From positions 1 through 36,113 of the forward strand of contig JBBAFU010000020.1 of the NCBI GenBank assembly GCA_041655275.1: a stretch of DNA of 36,113 bases. The letters run 5' to 3'. The translations under genes were made by a program, and so were the position numbers. The notes beneath the pieces are model-generated. The model searched no databases, was not told the origin of the DNA, and saw only the letters and a program-made list of their open reading frames with translations. Below are positions 7,458 to 15,950 of the stretch, piece after piece. This stretch comes from JAJYRX01 sp041655275 (GTDB lineage: Bacteria; Pseudomonadota; Gammaproteobacteria; Burkholderiales; Burkholderiaceae_B). Numbering within the stretch: position 1 is the stretch's first letter; every line of letters starts with the position of its first letter.

Positions 7458-7520
7458 CATGCCTCCTGACGAATCAACCATACCGGCAGGGTCATCAAGG
7501 CCCGGCCGGGTTTCAACAGC

Positions 7521-7702
7521 ACTGCAGGAGAGCCCCGGACACCCGCCGGGCGCCGATGGAGCAACCGCCCCGGAAACTCTCAGGCAAAAGGATTGCGGTG
7601 CTGCAGTCAATCTGGAGAGCAGTACCTGACAGGTACTCACCGAAGGGGAACTGCGGCGGTCAGGCGCTGCGCAATCTCTCAGGTACCCGTGACAGATGGG
7701 GC
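7521..7702 (+). promoter_or_regulatory. Tandem glycine riboswitch
   Basis: Two glycine aptamers lie in series. The first (about 7521-7605) has GCAGGAGAG, CGCCGATGGAGCAA and AAACTCTCAGGCAAAAGGA. The second (about 7611-7702) has TGGAGAGCAG, CACCGAAGGGG, GCAATCTCTCAGGTA and CCGTGACAGATGGGG. These are the hallmark conserved segments of the family. A G/C hairpin (7707-7730) between aptamer 2 and the ribosome site AAAAGGGG (7747-7754) may be the expression platform. It most likely turns on the dadA-like gene when glycine is abundant (known for the family; inferred here). Confidence 0.93.
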
Positions 7703-7760
7703 ACATGCCGGGGCCGGCTTGCGGCCCGGCTTGTGTCAACCATCTCAAAAGGGGCCTCCA

Positions 7761-9008
7761 ATGACACATCTTGCAGTTCTCGGCGCCGGCATTACCGGCA
7801 TCACGACGGCGTACGCCCTGCTGCGCCGCGGCTACCAGGTCACGGTATTCGATCGTCATCGCTACGCGGCGATGGAAACCTCCTACGCCAACGGCGGCCA
7901 GCTCTCGGCCTGCAATGCCGAGGTATGGAACAACACCGCCACCATCATCAAGGGGCTGAAGTGGATGATGCAGCGCGATGCGCCGCTGCTGGTCAACCCC
8001 AAGCCTTCCTGGCACAAGTACGGCTGGATGCTGGAATTCATCCGTCACATTCCCAACTACCGCGAGAACACGATACAGACCACGCGCATGGCAATCGCGG
8101 CACGCGAACACATGTTCCGCATGGCTGAAGACGAAGGCATCGACTTCGATCTGGAGCGACGCGGCATCCTGCACGTCTATCACAATTACGAAGATTACGA
8201 AGACGCCAAGAAAGTGAACCAGCTGCTGGTGGCCGGCGGTCTGGAGCGTCACGCCGTGACGGCGGAAGAGATCCGCGCCATAGAGCCGGCCCTGCAGGGC
8301 AGCTATTACGCCGGTTTCTTCACGCCGTCGGACTCCACCGGTGACATCCACAAGTTCACGCGCGGCCTGGCCGACGCCTGTGAGCGCCACGGCGCCGGCT
8401 TGCTGTTCGATGCCGACGTCACGGCCCTGACCGCCACCGGCGGCGGTATCCGTGTGGACTGGCAGGATGCAGCCGCCCCTGCGGGCACGGCGCCCGAAGG
8501 GCACTCGCAGCAATTCGATGGCATTGTCATCTGTGCCGGTGTCGCCAGCCGCAAGTTTGCGCGCATGTTCGGGGACAGGGTCAACATCTATCCGGTCAAG
8601 GGTTATTCCATCACCGTTGAACTGAAAGATCCCGAAAGCTGGCCCAAGGCCCCGTATGTGAGCCTTCTGGACGAAAGCGCCAAGATCGTCACGGCACGCC
8701 TGGGCGACACACGTCTGCGCGTGGCGGGCACGGCCGAATACAACGGCGATAACCGCAATATCCGCGCGGATCGCATCGAGCCGCTGGTGCGCTGGACGCG
8801 GCGTCATTTCGATGTGGACACCGAAACCGTCATCCCCTGGACCGGCCTGCGCCCCATGATGCCCGACATGATGCCGCGCGTGGCCAAGGGCCGCCAGCCC
8901 AATGTGTTCTACAACACGGGACACGGTCACCTGGGGTGGACGCTCTCGCCCGTCACGGCCGAAACCATCGCCGACATCATTCGCGCGGAGTATCCCCGCC
9001 AGTCCTGA
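7761..9008 (+). CDS. dadA: D-amino acid dehydrogenase-like FAD oxidoreductase
   Basis: A 415-residue flavoprotein of the DAO/DadA family, which oxidises D-amino acids (or glycine-like amines) to 2-oxo acids and ammonia, passing electrons to the respiratory quinone pool. The N-terminal Rossmann motif is GAGITG (8-13); YANGGQLSACNAEVWNN is the DadA signature near the flavin; the C-terminal FAD-binding segment is WTGLRPMMPDMMP followed by NTGHGHLGWTLSP. The start at 7761 follows AAAAGGGG. The upstream tandem glycine riboswitch implies glycine is the inducer and perhaps a substrate; a glycine-oxidase-like role is an alternative to D-alanine catabolism. Confidence 0.9.
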   Translation: MTHLAVLGAGITGITTAYALLRRGYQVTVFDRHRYAAMETSYANGGQLSACNAEVWNNTATIIKGLKWMMQRDAPLLVNPKPSWHKYGWMLEFIRHIPNYRENTIQTTRMAIAAREHMFRMAEDEGIDFDLERRGILHVYHNYEDYEDAKKVNQLLVAGGLERHAVTAEEIRAIEPALQGSYYAGFFTPSDSTGDIHKFTRGLADACERHGAGLLFDADVTALTATGGGIRVDWQDAAAPAGTAPEGHSQQFDGIVICAGVASRKFARMFGDRVNIYPVKGYSITVELKDPESWPKAPYVSLLDESAKIVTARLGDTRLRVAGTAEYNGDNRNIRADRIEPLVRWTRRHFDVDTETVIPWTGLRPMMPDMMPRVAKGRQPNVFYNTGHGHLGWTLSPVTAETIADIIRAEYPRQS

Positions 9009-9773
9009 TCAGGGCCAGGCCGCGTCGAGCAGGGCCGGCATGAGCGTGCCGGCCGGCCCGCGCAAATCATGGTGGGGCGACTCCAGCCCCGTGGGTTCGG
9101 GGTTCACCTGAACGATGCAGGCCCCGGCGGCACGGGCGCGCATGGGCAGCTGGGCCGCCGGCTGAACCACGGAAGACGTCCCGATGCTGAACAGCAGGTC
9201 ACACCGCGCGGCGCGCTCGAGTGCCAGCAGCCAGGCCTGCTGCGGCAGGGATTCGCCAAACCAGACCACGCCCGGACGCACCGGCCCCCCGCAATGCCTG
9301 CAGGCGGGCGGGTCCAGACGGCGTCCTTCCTGTGGCTCCTCAGGCATGGTTTCAGGCACCGGCCAGGGCGCGCCACAGTGATGGCAGCGCGGTGCATGCA
9401 GACTGCCATGCAGGTGGATGACATCGCGGCTTCCGGCACGCTCGTGCAAATCATCCACATTCTGTGTGACGACCAGCAGCTCCGGCACATGGTGCTGCAG
9501 CTGCGCAATGGCATGATGCGCAGGATTGGGCCGGCAACGCAGCACCAGCCCCCGGCGCCATTCGTACCAGCCCCAGACGAGAGCGGGATCGGCCTCGAAG
9601 GCTTCCGGCGTGGCCAGTACCATGGGATCGAACTGCGTCCACAGGCCCGACAGGGCATCCCGGAAGGTGGGAATGCCGCTTTCCTGCGAGACTCCGGCAC
9701 CGGTAAAGACCACAATCGAGCGCGCCGCACGCAGGCGCCCCAGCAGGTCCGGGGAAAATTCAGGTACCGGCAT
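9009..9773 (-). CDS. cobB: Sir2-family NAD-dependent protein deacylase
   Basis: A 254-residue sirtuin that removes acyl groups from lysine side chains, consuming NAD and releasing nicotinamide. Visible motifs are GAGVS (25-29), TQNVDDLH (103-110), catalytic His122 in LHGS, and the zinc ligands Cys130, Cys133, Cys158 and Cys161. Tyr70 and Arg73 (YEWR) match the class III Tyr-x-x-Arg pair linked to desuccinylase/demalonylase activity. The ATG overlaps the nadE stop by one base (TGATG), so the genes are translationally coupled. Its own stop abuts the dadA stop on the other strand. Confidence 0.93.
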   Translation of the reverse strand: MPVPEFSPDLLGRLRAARSIVVFTGAGVSQESGIPTFRDALSGLWTQFDPMVLATPEAFEADPALVWGWYEWRRGLVLRCRPNPAHHAIAQLQHHVPELLVVTQNVDDLHERAGSRDVIHLHGSLHAPRCHHCGAPWPVPETMPEEPQEGRRLDPPACRHCGGPVRPGVVWFGESLPQQAWLLALERAARCDLLFSIGTSSVVQPAAQLPMRARAAGACIVQVNPEPTGLESPHHDLRGPAGTLMPALLDAAWP

Positions 9774-10639
9774 CAGCGCCTGACCGCTGAAAAGACGGGG
9801 CCGGGCGGCAGTGCCCGCTTGTGGGCCGATACCCGCCAGAGATGAAGAATGCGCGCGCCGGCCTTGCGTGATACCGGCTTGCCTTCAAGGAAATCATCGA
9901 TCTCGTCGTAGCTGACGCCAAACGCGTCCTCGTCCGGTCGCTGGGGGGACAGAGACTCGAGATCAGCGGTGGGCACCTTGTCCACCAGGGCATCGGGCGC
10001 ACCCAGGTGACGGGCCAGCGTACGCACCTGGCGCTTGTTCAAACCTTCCAGCGGCATGATATCGGCGGCGTTGTCGCCGAACTTGGTGGAGAAGCCGACC
10101 AGGGTTTCCGCCGCCTGATCCGTACCCACCACCAGACCCGCCTGCGCGCCGGCCACGGCAAACAGGGCCACCATGCGCTGACGGGCCTTGATGTTGCCCA
10201 GCACGAAGTCGCGCTGCGCCGGCGCCCCTGTGGCCAGGCCGGCAGTTTCCAGACCGGCCATGAGGGCATCCACGGCCGGCCGGATGTTCACCACCAGCGT
10301 CTGATCCGGCTGCATCAGCGCCAGGCAGGCCCGGGCATCCGCCACATCGCGCTGCTCGCCATAGGGCAGGCTGATACCGATGCTCGCCGCGGCGCTGCCT
10401 GCCGTTTCTGCGCGCAAACGCTGCATGGCCTTGCGCACCAGCAGACCGGCAAGCAGCGAATCCACACCGCCGCTCATGCCCACGACCAGGGTGCGCAGCC
10501 CGCTGACGCGCAGATAATCGGCAAGGAAGGCGCTGCGGCGCTCGACCTCGGCCTGCGCGTCAATGGCCGGCAGCACCCCCAGCGCTTGGATGATGCGCGC
10601 CTGTTCGGCGCGCTGTTCAGGCGTCAGGCCGGCGCTCAT
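9773..10639 (-). CDS. nadE: NAD(+) synthetase, ammonia-dependent
   Basis: A 288-residue enzyme of the final step of NAD biosynthesis, converting nicotinate adenine dinucleotide, ammonia and ATP to NAD. SGGVDS (56-61) is the PP-loop ATP pyrophosphatase motif. GTDQAAETLVGFSTKFGDNAAD is the conserved substrate and metal region, and LPPGPVF ends the protein as in E. coli NadE. There is no glutaminase domain, so free ammonia is used. It lies three bases after ilvD and is joined by a one-base overlap to the NAD-consuming cobB. Confidence 0.95.
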   Translation of the reverse strand: MSAGLTPEQRAEQARIIQALGVLPAIDAQAEVERRSAFLADYLRVSGLRTLVVGMSGGVDSLLAGLLVRKAMQRLRAETAGSAAASIGISLPYGEQRDVADARACLALMQPDQTLVVNIRPAVDALMAGLETAGLATGAPAQRDFVLGNIKARQRMVALFAVAGAQAGLVVGTDQAAETLVGFSTKFGDNAADIMPLEGLNKRQVRTLARHLGAPDALVDKVPTADLESLSPQRPDEDAFGVSYDEIDDFLEGKPVSRKAGARILHLWRVSAHKRALPPGPVFSAVRR

Positions 10640-10642
10640 CGA

Positions 10643-12328
10643 TCAGAAGTCGTCGAGCACGGCCCCCGTACTGGCCGTGGACGCGTTGAAAGCGAACTTG
10701 GCCTGCACGCCACGCATATAGCGCGGTTCCGGTGCCTTCCACGCCGCGCGCCGGCGTGCGATCTCGGCATCATCCACATTGAGCTGCAGCAGCAGCTGAT
10801 GGGCGTCGATGGTGACGCTGTCGCCCTCTTCGACCAGGGCAATGGTGCCGCCCACGGCCGCTTCCGGCGCCACATGGCCGACCACCATGCCCCAGGTTCC
10901 GCCGGAAAACCGCCCGTCGGTGATGAGGCCGACCGAATCGCCCAGGCCGGCACCGATCAGGGCGCCGGTGGGCGCCAGCATCTCGGGCATGCCCGGCCCG
11001 CCCTTGGGCCCCAGATAGCGCAGCACCATGACGTCGCCCGCCTTGATGTGGCCATCCAGGATGGCCTTGAGCGCAGACTGCTCGTCGTCGAACACGCGTG
11101 CCGGGCCGGTGATCACGGGGTTCTTCAGCCCGGTGATCTTGGCCACCGCACCTTCAGGCGACAGGTTGCCCTTGAGGATGGCCAGGTGACCCTGGGCATA
11201 CAAGGCCTTGTCTATGGTCTTGATCACATCCTGGTCGGCGCGGGGTACGGAAGGCACATCCGCCAGGATCTCGGCGATGGTCTGCCCCGTGATGGTGATG
11301 CAATCCCCGTGCAGCAGGCCGGCATCGAGCAGGATCTTCATGACCTGGGGAATGCCGCCGGCGGCGTGCAGGTCGACGGCCAGATAGTGGCCGCTGGGCT
11401 TGAGATCGCAGATCACGGGAACGCGCTTGCGCACGCGCTCGAAATCGTCGATGGTCCACTCCACACCGGCGGCATGGGCGATGGCCAGCATGTGCAGCAC
11501 GGCATTCGTGGAGCCGCCTACGGCCATGATGACGCTGACGGCATTTTCGATGGACTTGCGCGTGACGATGTCGCGCGGCTTCAGATCACGTTCTATGGCC
11601 TTGAGCAGCACGCGTGCGGACTCGGCTGCGGACTCGACCTTCTCGTCGTGCTCGTTGGCCATGGTGGAGGAATACGGCAGGCTCATGCCCAGGGCTTCGA
11701 AGGCCGAGCTCATGGTGTTGGCCGTATACATGCCGCCGCAGGAGCCGCAGCCCGGAATGGCATGGGTTTCGATCTCGTGCAGGTCTTCCTGGGAGAGACG
11801 GCCGGCGGCATGCTCGCCCACCGCTTCGAAGACACTGACGATGTTGAGGTCTTCACCCTTGTAGCAGCCGGGCAGGATGGTGCCGCCATAGACGTAGATG
11901 GCAGGCGCGTTGGCGCGCAGCATGCCCATCATGCCGCCGGGCATGTTCTTGTCGCAGCCGCCGATGACGACCACGCCGTCCATCCACTGGCCCTGGACAC
12001 AGGTCTCGACGCAATCGGCGATGACCTCGCGCGAGACGAGCGAATACTTCATGCCTTCCGTACCCATGGCCATGCCGTCGGAAATGGTGGGCGTACCGAA
12101 GACCTGTGCGTTGCCGCCGGAGGCGCCAATGGCCGCAATGGCGGCATCGGCCAGCTTCTGCAGGCCGGCATTGCATGGCGTGATGGTGCTGTAGCCATTG
12201 GCCACACCCACCATGGGATTGTTGAAGTCTTCCTCTTTGTAGCCCATGCCGTAGTACATGGAACGGTTGGGTGCGCGCTCCGGCCCTTGCGTGATATGGG
12301 CCGAACGCAGGCGTCTGGATGTAGTCAT
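10643..12328 (-). CDS. ilvD: Dihydroxy-acid dehydratase
   Basis: A 561-residue iron-sulfur enzyme of branched-chain amino acid biosynthesis that converts 2,3-dihydroxy-isovalerate and dihydroxy-methylvalerate to 2-keto acids. Cluster-binding cysteines are visible in the motifs PCNAG (Cys52), GGCDKNMPGG (Cys125) and PGCGSCGGMYTANTM (Cys194/Cys197). C-terminal GRFSGGTWGMVVGHV and GGTIALVEEGD are family motifs, and the length is standard. It is the first gene of a minus-strand unit with nadE and cobB. A TAGAAT-like -10 stands in the 105-base gap before it, with no good -35. Confidence 0.97.
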   Translation of the reverse strand: MTTSRRLRSAHITQGPERAPNRSMYYGMGYKEEDFNNPMVGVANGYSTITPCNAGLQKLADAAIAAIGASGGNAQVFGTPTISDGMAMGTEGMKYSLVSREVIADCVETCVQGQWMDGVVVIGGCDKNMPGGMMGMLRANAPAIYVYGGTILPGCYKGEDLNIVSVFEAVGEHAAGRLSQEDLHEIETHAIPGCGSCGGMYTANTMSSAFEALGMSLPYSSTMANEHDEKVESAAESARVLLKAIERDLKPRDIVTRKSIENAVSVIMAVGGSTNAVLHMLAIAHAAGVEWTIDDFERVRKRVPVICDLKPSGHYLAVDLHAAGGIPQVMKILLDAGLLHGDCITITGQTIAEILADVPSVPRADQDVIKTIDKALYAQGHLAILKGNLSPEGAVAKITGLKNPVITGPARVFDDEQSALKAILDGHIKAGDVMVLRYLGPKGGPGMPEMLAPTGALIGAGLGDSVGLITDGRFSGGTWGMVVGHVAPEAAVGGTIALVEEGDSVTIDAHQLLLQLNVDDAEIARRRAAWKAPEPRYMRGVQAKFAFNASTASTGAVLDDF

Positions 12329-12433
12329 GAAAATCCCTTTACGATGCGGGCGCGGCCCGCGCGATTGACACAGTTCCTATTCTAACGGCTTTGCGCGACA
12401 CCGGACGCCCAATGCCGCGCTGCAGCCAGGGGC

Positions 12434-13120
12434 TCAGGCCGCAAGAAAAGCCAGCGTACGCTGCTTTGCCGTCGCCGCCGCAGCGCTATCCTCGTGCTCG
12501 CCGCCGGGCCGGGCAAATGCGTGATCGCAGCCCGGATAGACGTACGCTTCCCAGTGGCTGCGCCGGGCGACCTCGTCGAGCAGCACCTGGCGCGCCTCGG
12601 CAGGCACATGGGCGTCCTTTTCGGCAATATGCAGCAACACGCGCGGCCCTTCACCCGGCATCCCGGGCACCAGCTTGTCCAGGCCGACACCGTAATAGCT
12701 CACCGCACAGCGAATCGACGATCCGGCGGCCATGTGCACGACCAGACGTCCGCCCAGACAATAGCCAAGGGCGCTGATGTCCCTGTGTCCGCAATGCTCG
12801 GCAAGCCAGCCGGCAACCTGCTCCAGATCCTGTACCGTCTGCGCTTCATCCATGGCCTGCATCAGGGCGACACCGCGTGCGAAGTCATCGGGATTGCGCG
12901 GCTCGAGCGCCAGGCCCGCTTCCTGGCGCCAGAATATATCGGGCACCACGACGTGAAACCCGGCCGCGCTCCAGTCATCGGCCGCCTGGCGCATTGAAGC
13001 ATTGATGCCGAAGATTTCGGGGATCACCACCAGACCCGGGGAGTGCAGCGCCTTTGCGTGCGCAAAATAGGCCGGTATCGCCTTGCCGTCACGCGCCGGA
13101 ATCTCAATCATGGATGTCAT
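12434..13120 (-). CDS. Dienelactone hydrolase family protein
   Basis: A 228-residue cytoplasmic alpha/beta-hydrolase. The catalytic triad of the family is visible: nucleophile Cys121 in GYCLGG, Asp169 in EKDAHVP, and His200 in GCDHAFARP. Glu35 in PEIFG is the activating glutamate. The characterised enzyme opens dienelactone in chlorocatechol degradation, but chromosomal copies away from catechol genes are often of unknown substrate. There are no aromatic-degradation genes here, so the role is open. ATG 13120 follows AAGGAGATGGC; ATG 13111 (MIEIP) is a possible alternative. It is divergent from the TauE-like gene. Confidence 0.92.
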   Translation of the reverse strand: MTSMIEIPARDGKAIPAYFAHAKALHSPGLVVIPEIFGINASMRQAADDWSAAGFHVVVPDIFWRQEAGLALEPRNPDDFARGVALMQAMDEAQTVQDLEQVAGWLAEHCGHRDISALGYCLGGRLVVHMAAGSSIRCAVSYYGVGLDKLVPGMPGEGPRVLLHIAEKDAHVPAEARQVLLDEVARRSHWEAYVYPGCDHAFARPGGEHEDSAAAATAKQRTLAFLAA

Positions 13121-13248
13121 GCCATCTCCTTGTTTTCATCACGGATTCATACCCTCGAACGAGCATAGCACGCACAAGAAGTGCTATCTTTGCAGGCAGG
13201 CTCACTTATAACTTGATTGCATATTCTCATGACACAAAGGTCTATGGC

Positions 13249-14043
13249 ATGCTGGCGGGTGTTCTGGGTATATTGACGGGGCTCATCCTGGGGCTGACGG
13301 GCGCGGGCGGCGGCATACTCGCGGTGCCGGCCCTGGTCATCGGGCTGGGCTACGACATGACCACGGCCACACCCATGGCGCTGCTGGCCGTGGGCGCAGC
13401 GGCACTGGTCGGCGCACTTGACGGCCTGCGCCGCGGCCAGGTGCGCTATCGCGCCGCCCTGTTCATGGCTGCCTGGGGCGCCGCGCTGTCGGGCGCGGGC
13501 ATCCGCGTGGCGCAGGCCGTGCCCGATCACTGGCTGGCCAGCGGCTTCGCGCTCATCATGGTGGTGGTCGCCCTGCGCATGCTGGGCGTGGCGGGTCGTG
13601 CCGGCGATGATGGGCGCCGCGATGCGTCGCGACTGCCCTGCCGGCTGGACCCCGGTAGCGGGCGTCTGCGCTGGACGGCCGCATGCACGACGGCGCTGGC
13701 TGCCATCGGTGCCATGACCGGCCTGCTGGCGGGCATGCTGGGTGTGGGCGGCGGCTTTGTCATTGTGCCCGCGCTGCGCCGCTTCAGCGACATCAGTCTT
13801 CACGGCGTGGTGGCCACCTCGCTCATGCTGGTTGCCCTGGTGTCGCTCAGTGCCGCCGCGACCAGCCTGGCCCGGGGCACGGCCATCCCGCCGGCGGCCT
13901 GGACGTTTGCCGCTGCCGCCATCGCGGGAATGCTGGCAGGAAGAATAATGGCGGCCCGGATATCGGGCCGCCATCTGCAGGTGACATTTGCCGGCGTTGC
14001 ACTGGCAGTGGCTGCGCTGATGCTGCTGCGCGCCTGGTTTTAA
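13249..14043 (+). CDS. TauE/SafE (sulfite/anion exporter) family membrane protein
   Basis: A 264-residue inner-membrane protein of about eight hydrophobic segments. The family's duplicated architecture is clear: LTGAGGGILAVPALV at 16-30 and MLGVGGGFVIVPALR at 163-177 begin the two halves. A hydrophilic loop at about 117-140 separates them. Members export sulfite, sulfoacetate or other organic anions; the substrate is unknown here. The frame is open upstream to 13054, but homology and AAAGG (13236-13240) support ATG 13249. It converges on atpC with nine bases between the stops. Confidence 0.9.
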   Translation: MLAGVLGILTGLILGLTGAGGGILAVPALVIGLGYDMTTATPMALLAVGAAALVGALDGLRRGQVRYRAALFMAAWGAALSGAGIRVAQAVPDHWLASGFALIMVVVALRMLGVAGRAGDDGRRDASRLPCRLDPGSGRLRWTAACTTALAAIGAMTGLLAGMLGVGGGFVIVPALRRFSDISLHGVVATSLMLVALVSLSAAATSLARGTAIPPAAWTFAAAAIAGMLAGRIMAARISGRHLQVTFAGVALAVAALMLLRAWF

Positions 14044-14052
14044 CGGCGTATC

Positions 14053-14475
14053 CTAGCTGCGCCGTACGCGACCCAGGCGACGGGCTGCCGCCGCCTGCGC
14101 TGCCAGCATCTCGAGCTCGGCTTCGACCACGGCGATATCGTCACGCGAAGCGGCCTTCTGCAAGGCCTCCTCCGCACGGCGACGGGCGTCCAGGGCCTTG
14201 GCTTCGTCAAGATCCTCGGCCCGGATGGCCGTATCCGAGAGCACGGTGACGACATGCGGCTGCACTTCGAGAATGCCGCCGGCAACGAAGATGTTCGTCT
14301 CGCTGCCATCGACACCCACGATCTTGACCGTGCCCGGCCGGATGCGCGAGATCAGCGGCGTGTGGCCGGGCAGTATGCCCAGCTCACCCACTTCGCCCGG
14401 CAAGGCAACAAACTTCGCCTCGCCGGCAAACAGCGATTCCTCGGCACTGACTACATCGACATGCAAACTCGCCAT
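14053..14475 (-). CDS. atpC: ATP synthase subunit epsilon
   Basis: A 140-residue central-stalk subunit of F1, which couples rotation to catalysis and can inhibit ATP hydrolysis. The N-terminal beta-sandwich shows VDVVSAEESLFAGEAKFVALPGEVGELGILPGHTPL, and the C-terminal two-helix domain begins near residue 90 (LDEAKALDARRRAEEAL) and ends in a basic tail. It is the last gene of the atp operon. A weak inverted repeat (14043-14065) overlaps its 3' end, and no standard terminator is seen. Confidence 0.97.
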   Translation of the reverse strand: MASLHVDVVSAEESLFAGEAKFVALPGEVGELGILPGHTPLISRIRPGTVKIVGVDGSETNIFVAGGILEVQPHVVTVLSDTAIRAEDLDEAKALDARRRAEEALQKAASRDDIAVVEAELEMLAAQAAAARRLGRVRRS

Positions 14476-14489
14476 GTCCTGGTCCTCAA

Positions 14490-15908
14490 TTAAAGTGTTT
14501 TCGCCTTCTCGAAGGCCTCGTCGATGGAACCCACCATGTAGAAGGCCTGTTCGGGCAAGGCGTCACATTCGCCGTCCACAATCATCTTGAAGCCACGCAG
14601 GGTCTCGGCGAGCGACACGAACTTGCCCGGCGAGCCGGTGAAGACTTCGGCCACATGGAAAGGCTGCGAGAGGAAACGCTGGATCTTGCGCGCCCGTGCC
14701 ACCACCTGCTTGTCTTCCGGGGAAAGCTCGTCCATGCCCAGAATGGCAATGATGTCGCGCAGCTCCTTGTAACGCTGCAGCGTCTGCTGCACGGCACGCG
14801 CCACCTGGTAGTGCTCTTCGCCCACGATCTGGGGGTCAAGCTGACGGCTGGTGGAATCCAGCGGATCAACCGCAGGATAGATTCCCAGGGCCGCAATATC
14901 ACGCGACAGCACCACCGTGGAGTCCAGGTGCAGGAAGGTCGTTGCCGGCGAAGGGTCGGTCAGGTCATCGGCAGGCACGTATACGGCCTGGATGGACGTG
15001 ATGGAACCCGTCTTCGTCGACGTGATGCGCTCCTGCAGCTGGCCCATTTCCTCGGCCAGCGTGGGCTGGTAACCGACCGCGGAAGGCATGCGGCCCAGCA
15101 GCGCGGAAACCTCGGTACCGGCCAGCGTATAGCGGTAGATGTTGTCCACGAAGAAGAGGATGTCGCGGCCTTCATCGCGGAACTGCTCGGCCATGGTCAG
15201 GCCGGACAGCGCCACACGCAGACGGTTGCCGGGCGGCTCGTTCATCTGACCGAACACCATGGCAACCTTGGACTCTTCCAGATTGTCGAGCTGGATGACG
15301 CCGGCTTCAGCCATTTCGTGGTAGAAGTCATTCCCTTCACGAGTGCGCTCACCCACGCCGGCAAATACGGACAGGCCGCTGTGCTGCTTGGCGATGTTGT
15401 TGATGAGCTCGAGCATGTTGACTGTCTTGCCCACGCCGGCACCACCGAACAGGCCGACCTTGCCCCCCTTGGCGAAGGGGCAGACCAGGTCAATCACCTT
15501 GATGCCGGTCTCGAGCAGCTCGACCGAAGGCGAAAGCTCGTCGAACTTGGGTGCCTTCTGGTGAATCGCACGACGCTCTTCCGTCAGGATGGGACCGCGC
15601 TCGTCGATGGGACGACCCAGCACATCCATGATGCGCCCCAGGGTGGCCTGGCCGACGGGGACGGAAATGGCTGCACCCGTACCGCGCACAGCCATGCCGC
15701 GGCGCAGGCCGTCGCTGGAGCCCATGGCAATGGTGCGTACCACGCCGTCGCCCAGCTGTTGCTGCACTTCAAACGTGAGGCCTTCTTCGGCAAAATCCGA
15801 GCTGTCGTCTGCCAGCGTGAGGGCGTCGTAGATATTCGGTATGCTGTCGCGGGGGAACTGAATATCCACCACGGCGCCGATGCACTGAACGATGGTACCG
15901 TTACTCAT
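14490..15908 (-). CDS. atpD: ATP synthase subunit beta
   Basis: The 472-residue catalytic subunit of F1. GGAGVGKT is the Walker A P-loop, GERTREGNDFYHEM contains the catalytic Glu and the Walker region, and ILFFVDNIYRYTLAG corresponds to Walker B. The usual sequence at that last site has Phe (DNIFRFT) rather than Tyr, a small oddity. The C-terminus contains the DELSPEDK turn that acts on gamma. It lies 14 bases before atpC and 42 bases after atpG. Confidence 0.98.
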   Translation of the reverse strand: MSNGTIVQCIGAVVDIQFPRDSIPNIYDALTLADDSSDFAEEGLTFEVQQQLGDGVVRTIAMGSSDGLRRGMAVRGTGAAISVPVGQATLGRIMDVLGRPIDERGPILTEERRAIHQKAPKFDELSPSVELLETGIKVIDLVCPFAKGGKVGLFGGAGVGKTVNMLELINNIAKQHSGLSVFAGVGERTREGNDFYHEMAEAGVIQLDNLEESKVAMVFGQMNEPPGNRLRVALSGLTMAEQFRDEGRDILFFVDNIYRYTLAGTEVSALLGRMPSAVGYQPTLAEEMGQLQERITSTKTGSITSIQAVYVPADDLTDPSPATTFLHLDSTVVLSRDIAALGIYPAVDPLDSTSRQLDPQIVGEEHYQVARAVQQTLQRYKELRDIIAILGMDELSPEDKQVVARARKIQRFLSQPFHVAEVFTGSPGKFVSLAETLRGFKMIVDGECDALPEQAFYMVGSIDEAFEKAKTL

Positions 15909-15950
15909 GTGTAGTCCTTGCTAAAGATCCTTGATGGGACGCCTGTCTGT

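Noticed and set aside
7707..7730. Intrinsic terminator of the glycine riboswitch
   Set aside because: The G/C hairpin is followed only by TTGTGTC, so a terminator cannot be asserted; it is mentioned as a possible expression platform.
7278..8930. A 550-codon minus-strand ORF opposite dadA
   Set aside because: It runs antisense through the riboswitch and dadA and shows no domain.
10007..12385. A 792-codon plus-strand ORF opposite nadE and ilvD
   Set aside because: It is the antisense shadow of ilvD and nadE, whose motifs are unambiguous; long antisense frames are expected at this GC content.
14043..14065. Bidirectional terminator between the TauE-like gene and atpC
   Set aside because: ACGGCG/CGCCGT can pair, but the loop is 11 bases, the stem overlaps atpC codons and there is no convincing T run.
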